This document shows, one piece after another, positions 25,696 through 32,563 of a stretch of 56,499 bases of DNA. The position numbers and the translations under genes are program-made. The notes beneath the pieces are model-generated. The model made no database searches. It was not told the origin of the DNA and was given only the letters and a program-made list of their open reading frames with translations. Every line of letters starts with the position of its first letter. Position 1 is the first letter of the stretch. Source of the stretch: Streptomyces novaecaesareae (GTDB taxonomy: Bacteria > Actinomycetota > Actinomycetes > Streptomycetales > Streptomycetaceae); assembly GCF_000716875.1 (NCBI RefSeq), contig NZ_JNWQ01000043.1, forward strand, positions 1 through 56,499, written 5' to 3'.

Positions 25696-26454
25696 GTGGA
25701 CGGAACAAGCGGAACAAGCGGAACCGACGGAACAGATGGAACAGACGGGACGACGCGCGAGGGCAGGGGCACCCCGGTCGGACGGCGCGTGGTGCTCGGC
25801 CTGCTCGGCCTCGGGGCGGTGGGGGTGGCCGCCGGGCCGTACCTGCAACGGGCGGAGTCGGCACTCGCGCAGCGGGACCCGAGCGGCCTGAGCGGGCTGC
25901 TGCCCGGGAACAACGGCTTCCGGTACTACTCGGTGGTGACCTCCGTCCCCGAGCGTGACGCGGAGACCTACACACTGACCGTCGACGGACTGGTCCGGCG
26001 CCCCGCGACGCACCGGCTGGCCGATCTCCAGGCGATGCCGCAGCGCCGGCTGGTCAAGGACGTCCAGTGCGTCACCGGGTGGCGGGTGCCGGACACACCC
26101 TTCGAGGGCGTGCCGCTGGCGCACCTGCTGGATGCCGCCGGGGTGGCGCCGGAGGCGAAGGCCGTACGCTTCAGCTGCTTCGACGGCGCGTACACCGAGA
26201 GCCTCACCCTGGAGCAGGCCCGGCGGGACGACGTGCTGGTCGCGCTGCGCATGCAGGACGCGCCGATCGGCCACAACCACGGCGGGCCGGTGCGGCTGTA
26301 CGTCGCACCGATGTACTTCTACAAGTCCGCGAAGTGGCTTTCGGGCATCACCGTGACCGGCTCGGTCGAGCCGGGCTACTGGGAACGGAACGGTTATGAC
26401 GTCGACGCCTGGGTCGGCCGGTCGAACGGGCGGAACGATGCGCCGACGAACTGA
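25696..26454 (+). CDS. Sulfite-oxidase-fold molybdopterin-dependent oxidoreductase (stand-alone)
   Basis: A 252-residue exported molybdoenzyme. The N-terminus has GTS/GTD tandem tripeptides encoded by 9-nt repeats (residues 3-18). It is followed by a signal/anchor RRVVLGLLGLGAVGVAAG that carries an RR pair but lacks a full Tat consensus. The catalytic fold shows LVKDVQCVTGWRVPDTPFEG with Cys125 as predicted Mo ligand, and HNHGGPVRLYVAPMYFYKSA, as in YedY/MsrP. The GTG at 25696 is the first usable start; no clear ribosome site exists. The cytochrome b gene overlaps its 3' end by 17 nt, forming a split YedYZ-type pair. Confidence 0.85.
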   Translation: MDGTSGTSGTDGTDGTDGTTREGRGTPVGRRVVLGLLGLGAVGVAAGPYLQRAESALAQRDPSGLSGLLPGNNGFRYYSVVTSVPERDAETYTLTVDGLVRRPATHRLADLQAMPQRRLVKDVQCVTGWRVPDTPFEGVPLAHLLDAAGVAPEAKAVRFSCFDGAYTESLTLEQARRDDVLVALRMQDAPIGHNHGGPVRLYVAPMYFYKSAKWLSGITVTGSVEPGYWERNGYDVDAWVGRSNGRNDAPTN

Positions 26455-27046
26455 GCTGGTCCTCCGCTTCACCCGCGCCGAGCGCTGGGTCCACCGGGTG
26501 ACGGCCGCGCTGATGGGCGTCTGCCTGGCCACGGCCGCCTGCCTCTATCTCGCCCCGCTCGCCGAACTGGTCGGCAACCGGCCGCTGGTGGTGACCGTGC
26601 ACGTGTGGTGCGGCCTGGCGCTGCCCGTACCGCTGCTGCTCGGCCTCGCCTCCCGCGCGCTGCGGGCCGACCTCGCCCGGCTCAGCCGGTTCGCCCCGGC
26701 GGACTGGCAGTGGCTGCGGGCCGTCCGGGCCCGGGCGGCGCACCGGCCGGCCGGGAAGTTCAACGCGGGCCAGAAGCTGTACGCGCAGTGGACGCTCGGC
26801 ACGATGCTGGTGATCGTCGGCACCGGGTTGCTGATGTGGCTCACCCACCTCGCCCCGGCGTCCTGGCGGACCGGCGCGACCTTCGTGCACGACTGGCTGG
26901 CCGCGGCCATCGCAGTCGTGGTCGCCGGGCACATCCGGATGGCCTGGCGGGACCCGGAATCGCGGCTCGGCATGCGGACCGGGCTGGTGGAGCGGCGCTG
27001 GGCCGAGCGCGAGCACCCGCACTGGCAGGCGGCCGACCCGGAGTAG
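26438..27046 (+). CDS. Cytochrome b (b561/FdhI-like) membrane subunit
   Basis: A 202-residue four-helix cytochrome b: RWVHRVTAALMGVCLATAAC, VVTVHVWCGLALPVPLLLGL, LGTMLVIVGTGLLMWLTHLA and VHDWLAAAIAVVVAGHIRMA. Each helix region carries a His suitable for heme b ligation, and the cytoplasmic loop GKFNAGQKLYAQWTLG is a hallmark of formate-dehydrogenase gamma-type cytochromes. It overlaps the molybdoenzyme gene by 17 nt, so it is the quinone-linked partner of that enzyme. The ATG at 26438 is preferred over 26396, which would overlap more deeply. Confidence 0.88.
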   Translation: MRRRTELVLRFTRAERWVHRVTAALMGVCLATAACLYLAPLAELVGNRPLVVTVHVWCGLALPVPLLLGLASRALRADLARLSRFAPADWQWLRAVRARAAHRPAGKFNAGQKLYAQWTLGTMLVIVGTGLLMWLTHLAPASWRTGATFVHDWLAAAIAVVVAGHIRMAWRDPESRLGMRTGLVERRWAEREHPHWQAADPE

Positions 27047-27105
27047 GCCCTGCCCCGCCTCGCCCGGTCGGCCTACCTCGCCCCGCCTCGCCTCGCCCCG
27101 CCTCG
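27047..27105. repeat. CCTCGCCCCG-type direct repeats in a convergent gap
   Basis: The 59-bp gap between convergent stops consists largely of CCTCGCCCCGCCTCG repeats. No stable hairpin was found. It may act as a weak terminator or simply be slippage-prone filler. Confidence 0.6.
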
Positions 27106-27780
27106 TCACGCGCGGGCGGCGGGGGAGCCCTTGCGCAGGGCGAGGAACCGCCGCCCGTGGGAGGACCAGCGCTCCGCCTCCACCAGCCCGGCGGCAGCGG
27201 CCCGGCGCGTGACGGCCCCGGCGCCGCAGCGGGCCCAGGCGAACGCCGGGCCGAGCCGGCCGTCCGCGCCCTCCACCCGGACGGTGAGCCGCTCGTCCAC
27301 TTCCTGCGGCTCCACCTCCACCAGCAACACACCCGCCGGCGCCAGGAGTTCGGCGGCGCGGCGGAGCAGCAGACCGGGGTCGCCGCCGATGCCGACATTG
27401 CCGTCGGCGAGCAGCGCACCGCCCCAACGGCCCTCCGCCGGCAGGCGGTCGAACACCGAACGGCACAGCGCCGGGCCGCCGAGGTGCCGGGTCCGGTCCA
27501 CCGCGGCACCCGTGACGTCGACCCCGAGGGCCGGCACGCCGCGGGCCAGCAGGGCGGCCACCAGCCGGCCGGGCCCGCAGCCGAGGTCGACGACCGGGGC
27601 GCCGAGCCGCACGCAGCGCAGCAGCAGGCCCTGATCGCCGCCGGCGGCCGGCGCGCACCACCGTTCGACGTCCAGGAAGATCCGGGCGCCGTCCTCCCCA
27701 CGCAGCCACAGCGGGCCGCGCCCGGCCCGCACGGCATCGGCGAACGGGTCCTCGACCCATGCGGCGGCCGGGGCGCTCAC
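27106..27780 (-). CDS. Class I SAM-dependent methyltransferase
   Basis: A 224-residue Rossmann methyltransferase. Motif I is VVDLGCGPGRLVAALLARG near residue 58, motif II ALGVDVTGAAVDRTRHLG, and a later ELLAPAGVLLVEVEP matches motif V/VI. It has no ArsM-type cysteine set. The GTG at 27778-27780 overlaps the stop of the glycosyltransferase fusion (GTGA), so the two are expressed together and probably modify the same glycan or glycolipid. Substrate not identifiable. Confidence 0.88.
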   Translation of the reverse strand: MSAPAAAWVEDPFADAVRAGRGPLWLRGEDGARIFLDVERWCAPAAGGDQGLLLRCVRLGAPVVDLGCGPGRLVAALLARGVPALGVDVTGAAVDRTRHLGGPALCRSVFDRLPAEGRWGGALLADGNVGIGGDPGLLLRRAAELLAPAGVLLVEVEPQEVDERLTVRVEGADGRLGPAFAWARCGAGAVTRRAAAAGLVEAERWSSHGRRFLALRKGSPAARA

Positions 27781-29117
27781 CCCGCCACCTCCGGGGCGGC
27801 GGCCATCGCGCGCAGCCGTGCCGCGAAGGCGGTGTGCGGCGCTTCGGCGGCGACCCGCCGGGCGTCCGCGATGGTGTCCACGTCGGACAGCACCGGCAGG
27901 TGACGGACCGTCAGGGATTCGGCGGCCAGCCGGTCCAGCACGGCGGCTCCGGTGCCGGAGGTGGACATCGGCACGCCCAGCAGCAGCCGCCGGGCGAGCC
28001 GCTCGGTGGGCCGCGCCAGCCCGAGGGCCCAGAACCCGCCGTCGGAGGCAGGCCCGTACCAGGCGTCGGCACCGGTGCGGCGGGCCGGGGACAGCGCCTC
28101 CGCGAGGAGCGCCGCATCCAGGTGCGGGGTGTCCATCCCGACCAGTAGGGCGGGTGCGTCCGGAGCCGTCCGGGCCGCGTGGGAGAAGGCCGCGGCGAGC
28201 CGTTCGTCCAGCCCGCCGCCCGACTGCGGGACGACCTGCCAGCCGGGCGGTAGCCAACGGCCCGCCTCGCCCTCCAGCACCAGCAGACGCCGCCCGGCAG
28301 GCATCCGGCCGAGGACGGCGAGGGTGTCGGCGAGCGAGGCCTCCGCCAGCGCCGCCGCCTGCTCGGGGCTGCACGGCGGGGTGAGGCGGGTCTTCACCCG
28401 CCCCGGCACCGGGGACTTGGCGATGACCAGCAGGGTCGGTGGCGGCGCGGCCAGCACGGCCCGCATGTCGCGTACGGCCTGACGCGTGCCCCGCAGCGTC
28501 CCGGTCACCTTGGAACGGCCGGCGCGCGGCAGGTAGTCGACCGGGGTCTCGGCGATCCGCATCCCGGCCGCCGAGGCGGCGAGCACCATCTCCAGCGGGT
28601 AGCCGGAGCGGCGGTCGCCGAGGCCGAGCGCGAGCAGCCGCTCCCGGCGGGCCGCGCGCATCGGCCCCAGGTCGTGCAGCGGGGCCCCGGTGCGGGCGCG
28701 CAGACGGCGGGCGAGCACCGCGTTGGCGAACCGGGCGTGCGGCGGCCAGGCGCCGGCCTGCGCGGGGCGGCGGCGGCCGAGCACCAGATCCGCCGCGCCC
28801 GCCGCCACCGGGCCCACCACCCGCGGCAGTTGGGCCGGATCGAGGGAGCCGTCGCAGTCCAGGAAGCAGACCAGGTCGGCGGTCGCGGCGAGCAGACCGG
28901 CATGGCAGGCGGCACCGAAACCGCGTCGGGGCTCCTCGACGACGGTGGCGCCCAAGGACCGGGCCAGCTCGGCGGAGCCGTCGCGCGAGCCGTTGTCCAC
29001 GACGATCGCCCGCCAATCGGCCGGGACGCGCCCGAGCACCCACGGCAGTGCCCCGGCCTCGTCGAGGCAGGGGAGGACGACGTCGACGGACGGCACAGGG
29101 GGAAGGGGAGAGGTCAC
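27777..29117 (-). CDS. Fusion: GT2-family glycosyltransferase + DUF2064 (TIGR04282-type) glycosyltransferase domain
   Basis: A 446-residue two-domain protein. The N-terminal half is a GT2 domain: VDVVLPCLDEAGALPWVL, AIVVDNGSRDGSAEL and the metal-binding FLDCDGSLDP, then LGRRRPAQAG. From about residue 228 a DUF2064 domain follows: LLVIAKSPVPGRVKTRLTPP, LLVGMDTPHLDAALLAEAL and AWYGPASDGGFWALGL, a nucleotidyltransferase/GT-A-like fold. Both halves probably handle nucleotide sugars, so the protein could start and transfer a glycan unit. The GTG at 29115-29117 is chosen over 29124-29126 because a TAGCGT -10 box (29125-29130) ends 7 nt upstream. Confidence 0.88.
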   Translation of the reverse strand: MTSPLPPVPSVDVVLPCLDEAGALPWVLGRVPADWRAIVVDNGSRDGSAELARSLGATVVEEPRRGFGAACHAGLLAATADLVCFLDCDGSLDPAQLPRVVGPVAAGAADLVLGRRRPAQAGAWPPHARFANAVLARRLRARTGAPLHDLGPMRAARRERLLALGLGDRRSGYPLEMVLAASAAGMRIAETPVDYLPRAGRSKVTGTLRGTRQAVRDMRAVLAAPPPTLLVIAKSPVPGRVKTRLTPPCSPEQAAALAEASLADTLAVLGRMPAGRRLLVLEGEAGRWLPPGWQVVPQSGGGLDERLAAAFSHAARTAPDAPALLVGMDTPHLDAALLAEALSPARRTGADAWYGPASDGGFWALGLARPTERLARRLLLGVPMSTSGTGAAVLDRLAAESLTVRHLPVLSDVDTIADARRVAAEAPHTAFAARLRAMAAAPEVAG

Positions 29118-29124
29118 GCCGGTC

Positions 29125-29130
29125 ACGCTA
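29125..29130 (-). promoter_or_regulatory. -10 box of the GT2-DUF2064 gene, leaderless type
   Basis: TAGCGT on the minus strand with 7 nt to the GTG at 29117. The same hexamer precedes the epimerase and GT20 genes at the same distance. Confidence 0.5.
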
Positions 29131-29164
29131 ACGGTGGCCGGGCCCGCCGAAGCCGAACCGCGCC

Positions 29165-29181
29165 CTTACGGAAGTGCTACG
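29165..29181 (+). promoter_or_regulatory. Site B of the CTTACGGAW-N5-ACG element, GT2/response-regulator divergent region
   Basis: CTTACGGAAGTGCTACG; the two ACGG half-sites are 11 bp apart (29168, 29179). Its centre is about 56 bp upstream of the GT2-DUF2064 start, but inverted relative to that gene. It may also act on the response regulator gene, 140 bp downstream. Confidence 0.55.
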
Positions 29182-29236
29182 GCCGGGCGGTGTGATCCGT
29201 CCGGCGGAGCCGTGCGGGGACGCGTTGGTGGAGGAT

Positions 29237-29253
29237 CTTACGGAAGGCGAACG
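29237..29253 (+). promoter_or_regulatory. Site C of the CTTACGGAW-N5-ACG element, upstream of the response regulator
   Basis: CTTACGGAAGGCGAACG with ACG half-sites at 29240 and 29251 (11 bp). It begins 68 nt before the GTG and ends 39 bp before the -10 box, the same geometry as sites A and D, which suggests autoregulation. Confidence 0.6.
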
Positions 29254-29291
29254 CGGCGACCGGCGCGTCCCCGGCCGTGGCCCGCGGCTCG

Positions 29292-29297
29292 TATCCT
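29292..29297 (+). promoter_or_regulatory. -10 box of the OmpR-type two-component operon, leaderless type
   Basis: TATCCT lies 7 nt before the GTG start; no ribosome site is present and no good -35 is visible, as expected for an activator-dependent promoter. Confidence 0.5.
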
Positions 29298-29304
29298 CGG
29301 CGAG

Positions 29305-30105
29305 GTGAACGAGCCCCCCGCCGAGAGCCCTGCTGCGGCCCCTGCTGCGACCCCTGCCACCAGCCCCGCCGCCGGACAGCCCGCCCCCGGCCGCATCCTG
29401 GTGATCGACGACGACCCGACCGTGGCCGAGGTCGTCGCCGGCTACCTCACCCGGGCGGGGCACCACGTCGACCGCGCCGCCGACGGACACCGGGGCCTCG
29501 CCCTGGCCCGCGCCCACCGCCCGGACCTTCTCGTCCTGGACCTCATGCTCCCGGGCATCGACGGCCTGGAGATCCTGCGCCGACTGCGTGCCGCCGAGGA
29601 CGGCGCCGACCTCCCCGTGGTCCTGCTCACCGCCAAGGGCAGCGAGGAGGACCGCGTCCTCGGCCTGGAACTGGGCGCCGACGACTACGTCACCAAGCCG
29701 TTCAGCCCGCGCGAACTCGTCCTGAGGGTCCAGTCGGTGCTGCGCCGCTCCCGCGCGGCCGGGCCCGCGTCACCCGGCGGCGGGCCGCTGGTCTCCGGCG
29801 ACCTCGTGCTCGACCCGCAGGCCCGCCGGGCCCGCCGCGGCGGGCGTGAACTCCTGCTGACACTACGGGAGTTCGACCTGCTCTCGTTCCTCCTCCGGCA
29901 CCCGGGCACGGTGCTCTCCCGCCAGGAGCTGATGGAGCGGGTGTGGGGCTGGGACTTCGGTGACCTGTCCACCGTCACCGTCCACGTCCGCCGGCTGCGC
30001 CAGAAGGTCGAGGACGACCCGGCCGCGCCGGCCCTGATCACCACCGTGTGGGGCGTCGGCTACCGCTTCGACCCGGTGCCGGACGCGAAGGGCGGCCGGG
30101 CGTGA
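29305..30105 (+). CDS. Response regulator, OmpR/PhoB family
   Basis: A 266-residue response regulator. A 30-residue Ala/Pro-rich leader precedes the receiver domain (ILVIDDDPTVAEVVAGYLTR, phospho-acceptor Asp in LVLDLMLPGIDG, Lys in DDYVTKPFSPRELVLRV). The C-terminal winged helix ends in STVTVHVRRLRQKVEDDP and TVWGVGYRFD, the classic OmpR DNA-binding signature. The GTG at 29305 is supported by the TATCCT box 7 nt upstream. It overlaps the kinase gene by 4 nt. Four copies of an 11-bp direct-repeat element lie in the surrounding promoters and are its likely binding sites. Confidence 0.94.
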   Translation: MNEPPAESPAAAPAATPATSPAAGQPAPGRILVIDDDPTVAEVVAGYLTRAGHHVDRAADGHRGLALARAHRPDLLVLDLMLPGIDGLEILRRLRAAEDGADLPVVLLTAKGSEEDRVLGLELGADDYVTKPFSPRELVLRVQSVLRRSRAAGPASPGGGPLVSGDLVLDPQARRARRGGRELLLTLREFDLLSFLLRHPGTVLSRQELMERVWGWDFGDLSTVTVHVRRLRQKVEDDPAAPALITTVWGVGYRFDPVPDAKGGRA

Positions 30106-31286
30106 AGGACCTGCTGCTGATCGCCCTGTTCGCCGCGCTCGGCGCCGGCGGGGCGGGGGTGCTCGGCTGGGCGGCCGTCCGGCTGCTGCGGCGCCGCTCG
30201 CTCGCACTGTCGCTGTTCTGCGTCGCGGCCGTCACCGTGCTCGCCGTCACCTCCGGGACCTTCGCGGTGGCCCAGGCGATGTTCCTGTCCCGGCACGACC
30301 TCGGCGTGGTGATCACGGTCTTGGGGATGGCCTCCGTCGTGGCGCTGGCGACCGCTGCGCTGCTCGGCCGGCAGGTCGTCGCCGGGAGCAGGGCGCTGAC
30401 CGAGGCCGCGCGGACCGTCGGCAGCGACGGCGGGTTCACCGCGCCGGAGCGCCCGCTCGGCCTGGAACTGGCGCAGCTCAGCGAGGAACTCGCCGCCACC
30501 AGCGCCAGGCTCGCCGAGTCCAGGGCGCGGGCCGCGGCCCTGGACTCCTCCCGCCGGGAGCTGATCGCCTGGATCTCGCACGACCTGCGCACCCCGCTCG
30601 CCGGGCTGCGCGCCATGGCGGAGGCGCTGGAGGACGGCGTCGCCGACGACCCCCAGCGCTACCTCGGGCGGATGCGCACCGAGGTCGAGCGGCTCACCGG
30701 GATGGTGGACGACCTGTTCGAACTCTCGCGCATCCAGGCGGGGGCGCTGTCCCTGTCGCTGTCCCGGGTGTCGGTCTACGACCTGGTCGACGACGCGCTC
30801 GCCGGGGCGCACCCGCTGGCCCGGCAGCGTGGCGTCCGCCTGGAGGGCCGGCAGGTCGCCGCCGAACCCGTCGAGGTCGACAGCGGCGAGATCACCCGGG
30901 TGCTCGGCAACCTCCTGGTCAACGCCATCCGCTCGACCCCCGAGGACGGGGTGGTCGCCGTCTCGGCCCGCCGGGAGGCCGACGAGGTGGTGCTCGCGGT
31001 CACCGACGGCTGCGGGGGCATCCCGGAACAGGACCTGCCCAGGGTCTTCGACACCGGGTGGCGCGGCGGCGCGGCCCGCACCCCGCGCCCGGCGGACCGG
31101 GGAAGCCCGTGGGACCGGGGCGGCGGCGGTGGCGGAGAGGGAGGCGGGGGCGGCGGGGGCGGCGGTGCCGGGCTCGGGCTCGCCATCGTCCGGGGCATCG
31201 TCGAGGCCCACGCGGGCCGGGCCCGGGTCCGCAACGTCGCCGGGGGCTGCTGCTTCGAGATCGTCCTGCCCGCCGCGCGGAGCTGA
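30102..31286 (+). CDS. Sensor histidine kinase with an unusual poly-glycine ATP lid
   Basis: A 394-residue membrane kinase paired with the OmpR-type regulator. Two transmembrane helices (residues 4-27 and 37-60) flank only a short loop, and a third hydrophobic stretch lies near 70-90. The HAMP-like region leads to the dimerisation domain with ELIAWISHDLRTPLAGL (His160), the N box ITRVLGNLLVNAIRSTP, and the G1 region DGCGGIPEQDLPRVFD. Between F box and G2 box the lid is expanded by a Gly-rich tract of about 19 residues (roughly 338-358) before GAGLGLAIVRGIVEAHAG. The short sensor loop suggests it detects a membrane signal. Confidence 0.93.
   Translation: MKDLLLIALFAALGAGGAGVLGWAAVRLLRRRSLALSLFCVAAVTVLAVTSGTFAVAQAMFLSRHDLGVVITVLGMASVVALATAALLGRQVVAGSRALTEAARTVGSDGGFTAPERPLGLELAQLSEELAATSARLAESRARAAALDSSRRELIAWISHDLRTPLAGLRAMAEALEDGVADDPQRYLGRMRTEVERLTGMVDDLFELSRIQAGALSLSLSRVSVYDLVDDALAGAHPLARQRGVRLEGRQVAAEPVEVDSGEITRVLGNLLVNAIRSTPEDGVVAVSARREADEVVLAVTDGCGGIPEQDLPRVFDTGWRGGAARTPRPADRGSPWDRGGGGGGEGGGGGGGGGAGLGLAIVRGIVEAHAGRARVRNVAGGCCFEIVLPAARS
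31118..31173 (+). repeat. GGC/GGG-rich microsatellite-like tract inside the kinase gene
   Basis: A 56-bp stretch of mostly GGN codons encodes the poly-Gly ATP lid. It is prone to in-frame slippage. Confidence 0.75.
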
Positions 31287-31339
31287 ACCCGGCCGCGACC
31301 CCGCGACCGGACCCGGCCGCGAACCCGCCACTGGACCCG

Positions 31340-31357
31340 ACCGCGGCGGACCGCGGT
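31340..31357. terminator. Small hairpin between kinase and epimerase genes
   Basis: ACCGCGG-CGGA-CCGCGGT is a 7-bp stem with a 4-nt loop in the convergent 79-bp gap. The same gap holds a 12-bp direct repeat (ACCCGGCCGCGA). Confidence 0.4.
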
Positions 31358-31365
31358 TGCCGGGC

Positions 31366-32421
31366 TCAGCCGCGCTGCGGCGCGCCCGCGAACTCCACCA
31401 TGCCCTCGGCGAACGACACCCGCGCCCGCCAGCCCAGCTCCGCGCGCAGCCGGGAGGAGTCCGCGGTGATGTGCCGGACGTCGCCGAGCCGGTACTCGCC
31501 GGTCACCAGCGGGGCCGGCCCGCAGTGCGCGGCGGCCAGCGCCGCGGCCATCTCGCCGACCGTACGGACCTCCCCGCTGCCCACGTTGTACGCCCTGGCG
31601 CTGCCCGGCGGCCGGCCGCCGACCGCCGCCAGCGCGGTCAGGTTCGCGGCGGCGACGTCCTCGACGTGCACGAAGTCCCGGCGCTGCCCGCCGTCCTCGA
31701 ACACCCGGGGCGCCTCGCCCCGCGCCAGGGCGGAACGGAACAGCGAGGCCACCCCGGCGTACGGGGTGTCGCGCGGCATCCCCGGGCCGTAGACGTTGTG
31801 GTAGCGCAGCGTCAGCACCCGGCCGCCGCAGGCGCGGGCCCAGGCGCCGGCCAGGTGCTCCTGGGCGAGCTTGGTCGCCGCGTACACGTTGCGCGGGTCG
31901 GCCGGCGCGTCCTCCGCGACCAGGCCGGGGCGGAGCGCGGCGCCGCACCGGGGGCAGGGCGGCTCGAAGCGGCCGGCGTCCAGGTCGTCCCGGCGGCGCG
32001 GGCCCGGCGAGACGGCCCCGTGCAGTGGGCACCGGTACCGGCCCTCGCCGTACACCACCATCGAACCGGCGAGGACGAGGTCCCGCACCGCCTCGCGGGC
32101 CATCGCGGCGAGCAGCACCGCGGTGCCCAGGTCGTTGCAGCCGGCGTAGGCGGGCGCGTCGTCGAGGTCCAGCCCCAGGCCCACCATCGCCGCCTGGTGG
32201 CAGACCGCGTCCACCCCGGCGAGCGCTTGCCCGACGGCGGCGGCGTCCCGTACGTCCCCCTGCCGGAACTCCACCCCGGCGGGCAGCGCGGGCACCGCCC
32301 CGGAGGGATGCACGGCGGGCAACAGCGCGTCCAGCACCCGGACTTCGTGGCCCGCCGCCACCAGGGCCCGGACGACCGCCGAACCGATGAACCCGGCGCC
32401 GCCGGTGACCAGAATCCTCAT
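31366..32421 (-). CDS. NAD-dependent epimerase/dehydratase (extended SDR) with a zinc-ribbon-like insertion
   Basis: A 351-residue nucleotide-sugar epimerase/dehydratase-like protein. The N-terminal Rossmann motif is ILVTGGAGFIGSAVVRALV, with VCHQAAMVGLG, catalytic NVYAATK (YxxxK), RYHNVYGPGMPRD and VFEDGGQRRDFVHVEDVA, as in GalE/RmlB types. An insertion of about 45 residues after SMVVYGEGRY contains CPLHG and, 26 residues later, CPRCG, which could form a zinc ribbon; standard family members lack it. It lies next to the glycosyltransferase/kinase cluster and carries site D of the 17-bp element upstream. It probably supplies an activated sugar for the cluster. Confidence 0.9.
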   Translation of the reverse strand: MRILVTGGAGFIGSAVVRALVAAGHEVRVLDALLPAVHPSGAVPALPAGVEFRQGDVRDAAAVGQALAGVDAVCHQAAMVGLGLDLDDAPAYAGCNDLGTAVLLAAMAREAVRDLVLAGSMVVYGEGRYRCPLHGAVSPGPRRRDDLDAGRFEPPCPRCGAALRPGLVAEDAPADPRNVYAATKLAQEHLAGAWARACGGRVLTLRYHNVYGPGMPRDTPYAGVASLFRSALARGEAPRVFEDGGQRRDFVHVEDVAAANLTALAAVGGRPPGSARAYNVGSGEVRTVGEMAAALAAAHCGPAPLVTGEYRLGDVRHITADSSRLRAELGWRARVSFAEGMVEFAGAPQRG

Positions 32422-32429
32422 GCCCGCCG

Positions 32430-32435
32430 ACGCTA
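32430..32435 (-). promoter_or_regulatory. -10 box of the epimerase gene, leaderless type
   Basis: TAGCGT lies 8 nt before the ATG at 32421; the following CGGC is also shared with the GT20 promoter. Confidence 0.5.
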
Positions 32436-32473
32436 CCGCCCCGGCACCGCGCGGCCCCGGCAGGACGGCGACG

Positions 32474-32490
32474 CGTCACGGATCCGTAAG
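32474..32490 (-). promoter_or_regulatory. Site D of the CTTACGGAW-N5-ACG element, upstream of the epimerase
   Basis: On the minus strand: CTTACGGATCCGTGACG. The element starts 69 nt before the ATG and ends 39 bp before the TAGCGT -10 box, same orientation and geometry as sites A and C. Confidence 0.6.
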
Positions 32491-32563
32491 GGGTGGTGTC
32501 CTCCTCGGCGGGCCCGGGTCGGGTCCGTGGCGCTGCGCCGGCCGGGTCGGCTGTGCCGGCCGG

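Noticed and set aside
25696..25760. Classical Tat signal in the stand-alone molybdoenzyme
   Set aside because: There is an RR pair before a hydrophobic segment, but no full S/T-RRxFLK consensus, so I call it only a signal/anchor.
23063..25975. A 970-codon minus-strand frame opposite the phosphorylase and GT87-like genes
   Set aside because: Low-complexity translation, and both plus-strand genes are clearly real.
23228..29117. Arsenosugar biosynthesis cluster
   Set aside because: Only the DUF2064 domain, a phosphorylase and a methyltransferase would fit. The key radical-SAM enzyme and an ArsM-like Cys pattern are missing, so it stays a weak idea within the island finding.
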